The notes below the pieces were generated by a model. That model saw only the letters and a program-made list of their open reading frames with translations. It did not search any database and was not told the DNA's origin. 64,000 nt of DNA from SABI01 sp963678555 (GTDB lineage Bacteria; Spirochaetota; Spirochaetia; Sphaerochaetales; Sphaerochaetaceae), in assembly GCA_963678555.2 (NCBI GenBank), contig CAXXJA010000002.1, positions 1,054,001 through 1,118,000 of the forward strand. Reading direction: 5' to 3'. The position numbers were made by a program, and so were the translations under genes. Below, piece by piece: positions 61,640 through 64,000 of the stretch (the stretch's first letter is position 1; each line of letters begins with the position of its first letter).

Positions 61640-61989
61640 CCTCCCTGCAGTGTTTCGTGGAACGTGCAGTGAATCACATCAAGCTGCTGTTCCCGTGTCA
61701 GGCGGATGAAGTTGACAGCATACCCGCTGACACGGATGGTGAGCTGAGGATACGTTTCCGGGTAGTCCATCGCATCGAGCAGCGTTTCCGTATCGAAGAC
61801 ATTGTCATTGAGGTGATGACCTTGTTCCGGGAAGTACCCCTCAAGAAGGGCCACAAGGTTGTTCACCCGCATAGCGAGGCTTTTACCGAGGGTGGTAGGG
61901 ACAATGCTGAAGGTATAGCTGATCCCGTCCTGCACCGCATCGCAGGGTAGTCTGGCTACACTTTTCATTCTGGCCACCGCCACGTTTCC
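61636..61989 (-). pseudogene. pflB: C-terminal remnant of pyruvate formate-lyase (pflB)
   Basis: About 118 codons on the minus strand encode the C-terminal glycyl-radical domain: SVARLPCDAVQDGISYTFSI, RVNNLVALLEGYF, HHLNDNVFDTETLLDAMDYP and the radical motif LTIRVSGYAVNF. The large N-terminal domain with the two catalytic cysteines (over 600 residues) is missing, and homology stops near 61989. The only start codon is GTG 61983 with poor support. It could be read as a spare glycyl-radical part like GrcA/YfiD, but the neighbouring ruined pflA makes an inactive remnant more likely. Confidence 0.8.
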
Positions 61990-62086
61990 CTGTGCTCGGT
62001 GTACAGCACATCAGCACAGAACATTGCACTTTTCGGTATACGGAATGCATGCCGGGTTATATGATATGCTTCAGGAGGTCTATGAT

Positions 62087-63013
62087 ATGGAACAGACTAT
62101 CACCATAGGTAAGGACACTCAATTTCCTCTTGAGGGAATCCTTTCACTGCCTCAGGATCTTTCTGTGCCGGTGCCGGCAGTTGTCCTGGTCCATGGGTCA
62201 GGCCCTACCGACAGGGATGAGACGATATTCAAAAACCGACCGTTTCGTGATATCAGTGCAGGACTCACCGATGAAGGAATCGCAGTACTGCGCTATGACA
62301 AGCGCACGAAGGTGTATGGCAGAGTGATGAAGAAGGCTCCTGCAGAAGAGCAGACAGTGAGGAACGAGACAATCGCCGATGCCGTGCTGGCATCTCAGCT
62401 TCTCAAGTCCGATGCCAGGATCGACAGCAGCAGAATATTCCTGTTCGGTCATTCGCTCGGCGGTATGCTGGCACCCCGGATAGACGCCGAAGGGGGAGAT
62501 TTTACCGGCCTCATCATCGCCGCAGGCTCTCCCCGAACGTTGAGCGAGGTGATGGTGAGCCAGAACGAGGCCATCCTCAACCAGCTGCCCCGCCTGCTGA
62601 GACCCATTGCAGAGAAGCAGGTTGCAAAGATCAGAAAGACCTTTGAATCGATCAAAGAGATGAGTGAGGAAGAATCGAAAACCAGAAAGGTGATTGGCGG
62701 TATAAGCGCATGGTATTTCAAGGAGATGGAACAGCACCCGGTGCAGGGGTATCTTTCCCGCCTTGATAAACCTGTGCTCATTCTCCAGGGGCACAAGGAT
62801 GTTCAGGTCTCACTCGAGGAGGATTTCCACCTGTACAGACAGATGTGCCGCGGGATGGATTCGGTGACCTTCAAAGAGTATCCCGCACTCAATCACCTGT
62901 TCATGACATCGAGTTACGGAACCCTCAGGGATCTGAAAAAGGAGTACCGGATTGCACAGAACGTGGCACCTGAGGTGATAGAGGATATCGCTCAGTGGAT
63001 ACTCAGTCACTGA
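62087..63013 (+). CDS. Alpha/beta-hydrolase family esterase or peptidase-like protein
   Basis: A 308-residue alpha/beta hydrolase. The oxyanion region is VVLVHGSGPTDRDETIF, the nucleophile elbow FLFGHSLGGMLAPRI, the acid lies in LILQGHKDVQVSLEED and the His in PALNHLFMT. The pattern resembles the DUF3887/BAAT-like hydrolases that act on acyl esters or thioesters. No signal peptide. ATG 62087 has CAGGAGGTCTATGAT upstream; in-frame ATGs at 62066 and 62045 are less well placed. Confidence 0.85.
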   Translation: MEQTITIGKDTQFPLEGILSLPQDLSVPVPAVVLVHGSGPTDRDETIFKNRPFRDISAGLTDEGIAVLRYDKRTKVYGRVMKKAPAEEQTVRNETIADAVLASQLLKSDARIDSSRIFLFGHSLGGMLAPRIDAEGGDFTGLIIAAGSPRTLSEVMVSQNEAILNQLPRLLRPIAEKQVAKIRKTFESIKEMSEEESKTRKVIGGISAWYFKEMEQHPVQGYLSRLDKPVLILQGHKDVQVSLEEDFHLYRQMCRGMDSVTFKEYPALNHLFMTSSYGTLRDLKKEYRIAQNVAPEVIEDIAQWILSH

Positions 63014-63063
63014 GAGGCAGACCCTGCCATCCTCCGGTTCTCATCCCGTCGGTCCTGAGAAGC

Positions 63064-64000
63064 TCACACCTGAAGTGCCTGCGTCTGGGATAGTTCGATG
63101 CCTGACAGCATTCCTTTCTCGCTGAAACGCACAGTGCCGTCCTTGCGGTAGATTGTAAGAGCGATGGTTCCCAGAACGCTCTCCTTGATAATCCTGTCCA
63201 TGGAGCCCTGTTTCGGAGCCTTCAGATGTGAGGTATCTCCAAGAAATCCTCTGAACTCGATCAGCTCCCTTCCTGTATCAATGACTACGGCACATTCCCT
63301 GTCATCGCACGAGAATGACCGGATGCGCGCCCCGGTATAGGTGGCGAAACGGATCAGTTCTCCTTCGACCTCGACGAAGCCGAGAAATCCGGTGAAGGTT
63401 CTGAAGAGAAAGGGAATCCGGGCAATCGAAAGCATGCAGCTCACTGAGGAATTCGGGAAACTGTTTGACTGCATCCAGACCCAGGCTGAAGGAAAACTCG
63501 TTCCCCAGTCCTTCTCTATATACCCCTTACCATGAGTGAAGTCGATCGTGTCACCATTGAGGGTCATCTCTCCTTTCAGTGTATGCTGAGTCGAAACGAC
63601 CCCGTGAAAACACTCCATGAAGGGAACATAGCGATACCAGCCCATGATACCGGGCTGACCGAGGGTGACGGGGAACGGGTGCACGCCGATGTGCTCCACC
63701 GTGCCGTGCAGATGCAGATCCTCCTGATCGATCGCGAGAACGATCCCGTCATACGAAAACCTGTTGGGTCCGATCGTGATGAGAAACGAATCCTCATCTG
63801 CCTGGAACGACTCGAGCGGGTATCTGATGTACCAGCTCTTCTCGGTGAGGCTGGATATCACCTGGATGAACGCGTGCGATTTATCCCGTTCGGGATCACG
63901 GGAAATTCCGGGTATCACCGAAAGGACAGCCTTCTTCCCCTCTGATACCGCCATCTTGAAATACCACCCTTCAAAATAGGGTTCGCCCTTCCTTCTTCCC
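63064..64000 (-). CDS. Tocopherol-cyclase-family protein (truncated by window edge)
   Basis: The minus-strand frame is open to the window end, where it reads GEPYFEGWYFK, the family's N-terminal block. Other blocks are SWYIRYPLESFQADEDSF, GIMGWYRYVPFMECFHGVVS and IDFTHGKGYIEKDWGTSFP, then WVWMQSNSF. This matches the tocopherol cyclase-like (PF14249) beta-barrel family, in which only plant and cyanobacterial members are known to make tocopherol; bacterial relatives have no known reaction. About 312 residues are seen and the N-terminus is missing. Confidence 0.82.
   Translation of the reverse strand, partial: GRRKGEPYFEGWYFKMAVSEGKKAVLSVIPGISRDPERDKSHAFIQVISSLTEKSWYIRYPLESFQADEDSFLITIGPNRFSYDGIVLAIDQEDLHLHGTVEHIGVHPFPVTLGQPGIMGWYRYVPFMECFHGVVSTQHTLKGEMTLNGDTIDFTHGKGYIEKDWGTSFPSAWVWMQSNSFPNSSVSCMLSIARIPFLFRTFTGFLGFVEVEGELIRFATYTGARIRSFSCDDRECAVVIDTGRELIEFRGFLGDTSHLKAPKQGSMDRIIKESVLGTIALTIYRKDGTVRFSEKGMLSGIELSQTQALQV

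Noticed and set aside
61636..61983. Intact GrcA/YfiD spare-part gene
   Set aside because: The part upstream of the radical domain aligns with PflB itself, not with GrcA, and it sits next to a ruined pflA, so a truncated pflB is simpler.

Overview
The window looks like a chromosome segment from a spirochaete, probably a Sphaerochaetaceae-like or related anaerobic fermenter. The assignment is an inference from gene content: a long PPi-type phosphofructokinase, an archaeal-type cytidylate kinase, a very short spirochaete-style RNA polymerase omega subunit, a MurE lacking the diaminopimelate motif, two AMP-forming acyl-CoA ligases, acetate kinase and remnants of pyruvate formate-lyase. Most of the window is moderately GC-rich and densely packed, with many 4-bp ATGA/GTGA overlaps. 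There is no CRISPR array, no rRNA and no complete tRNA.

Layout. 1-0.4 kb is the end of acetate kinase. 0.9-3.4 kb is a CadC/CadA-type metal-efflux operon with an operator placed over its promoter. 3.5-10.2 kb is a seven-gene minus-strand operon (ArsC-like, WalJ-like MBL hydrolase, acyl-CoA ligase, DAHP synthase, DJ-1, DUF1846, CMK-like). 10.4-18.2 kb carries asnS, a LuxR-type regulator, a DUF188 protein, PPi-PFK, and an acyl-CoA ligase-yhbY-alcohol dehydrogenase operon. 18.5-22.7 kb is folC, an NFACT protein and an unknown membrane-anchored protein. 22.7-26.9 kb is the minus-strand murC-yicC-cmk-rpoZ-miaA cluster preceded by a tiny zinc-ribbon gene. 27-29.8 kb holds an outer-membrane-like protein and a D12-type DNA methylase with an altered catalytic motif. 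29.8-37.8 kb is a plus-strand run murE-ddl-dinB, trmL, proC-serS-pncB. 37.9-41.9 kb is proA-proB-glycosyltransferase-amidase, and 42.1-45.0 kb a siderophore/heme/cobalamin-type ABC importer.

45.0-56.7 kb is the accessory region. It has a Fic protein behind phased repeats, a tRNA 5' half joined to an ATPase fragment, two back-to-back IS66 remnants, a PAS-PAS-GGDEF cyclase, and then an AT-rich four-gene island (ABC ATPase, binding protein, fused permease, HD hydrolase). The island is bounded by 15-bp direct repeats with a palindromic core. Beyond it lie a DUF4143-type ATPase interrupted by an in-frame TAG and an XRE regulator. A 23-bp near-identical operator-like sequence occurs on both sides of the island.

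56.8-64 kb returns to housekeeping-like sequence: two beta-barrel-like proteins, an aldo/keto reductase, a ZIP transporter, a small lipoprotein, a PlsC-like acyltransferase, decayed pflB/pflA, an alpha/beta hydrolase and a tocopherol-cyclase-family protein running off the end. Several genes here and folC have a good -35/-10 whose predicted start of transcription falls at or within a few bases of the ATG, which suggests leaderless mRNAs.

The best candidates for something new are the HD/ABC island, the DPPS-type methylase, the NFACT-coupled membrane protein and the compensated frameshifts in pflA. All functional calls are by reading motifs; no search was run.
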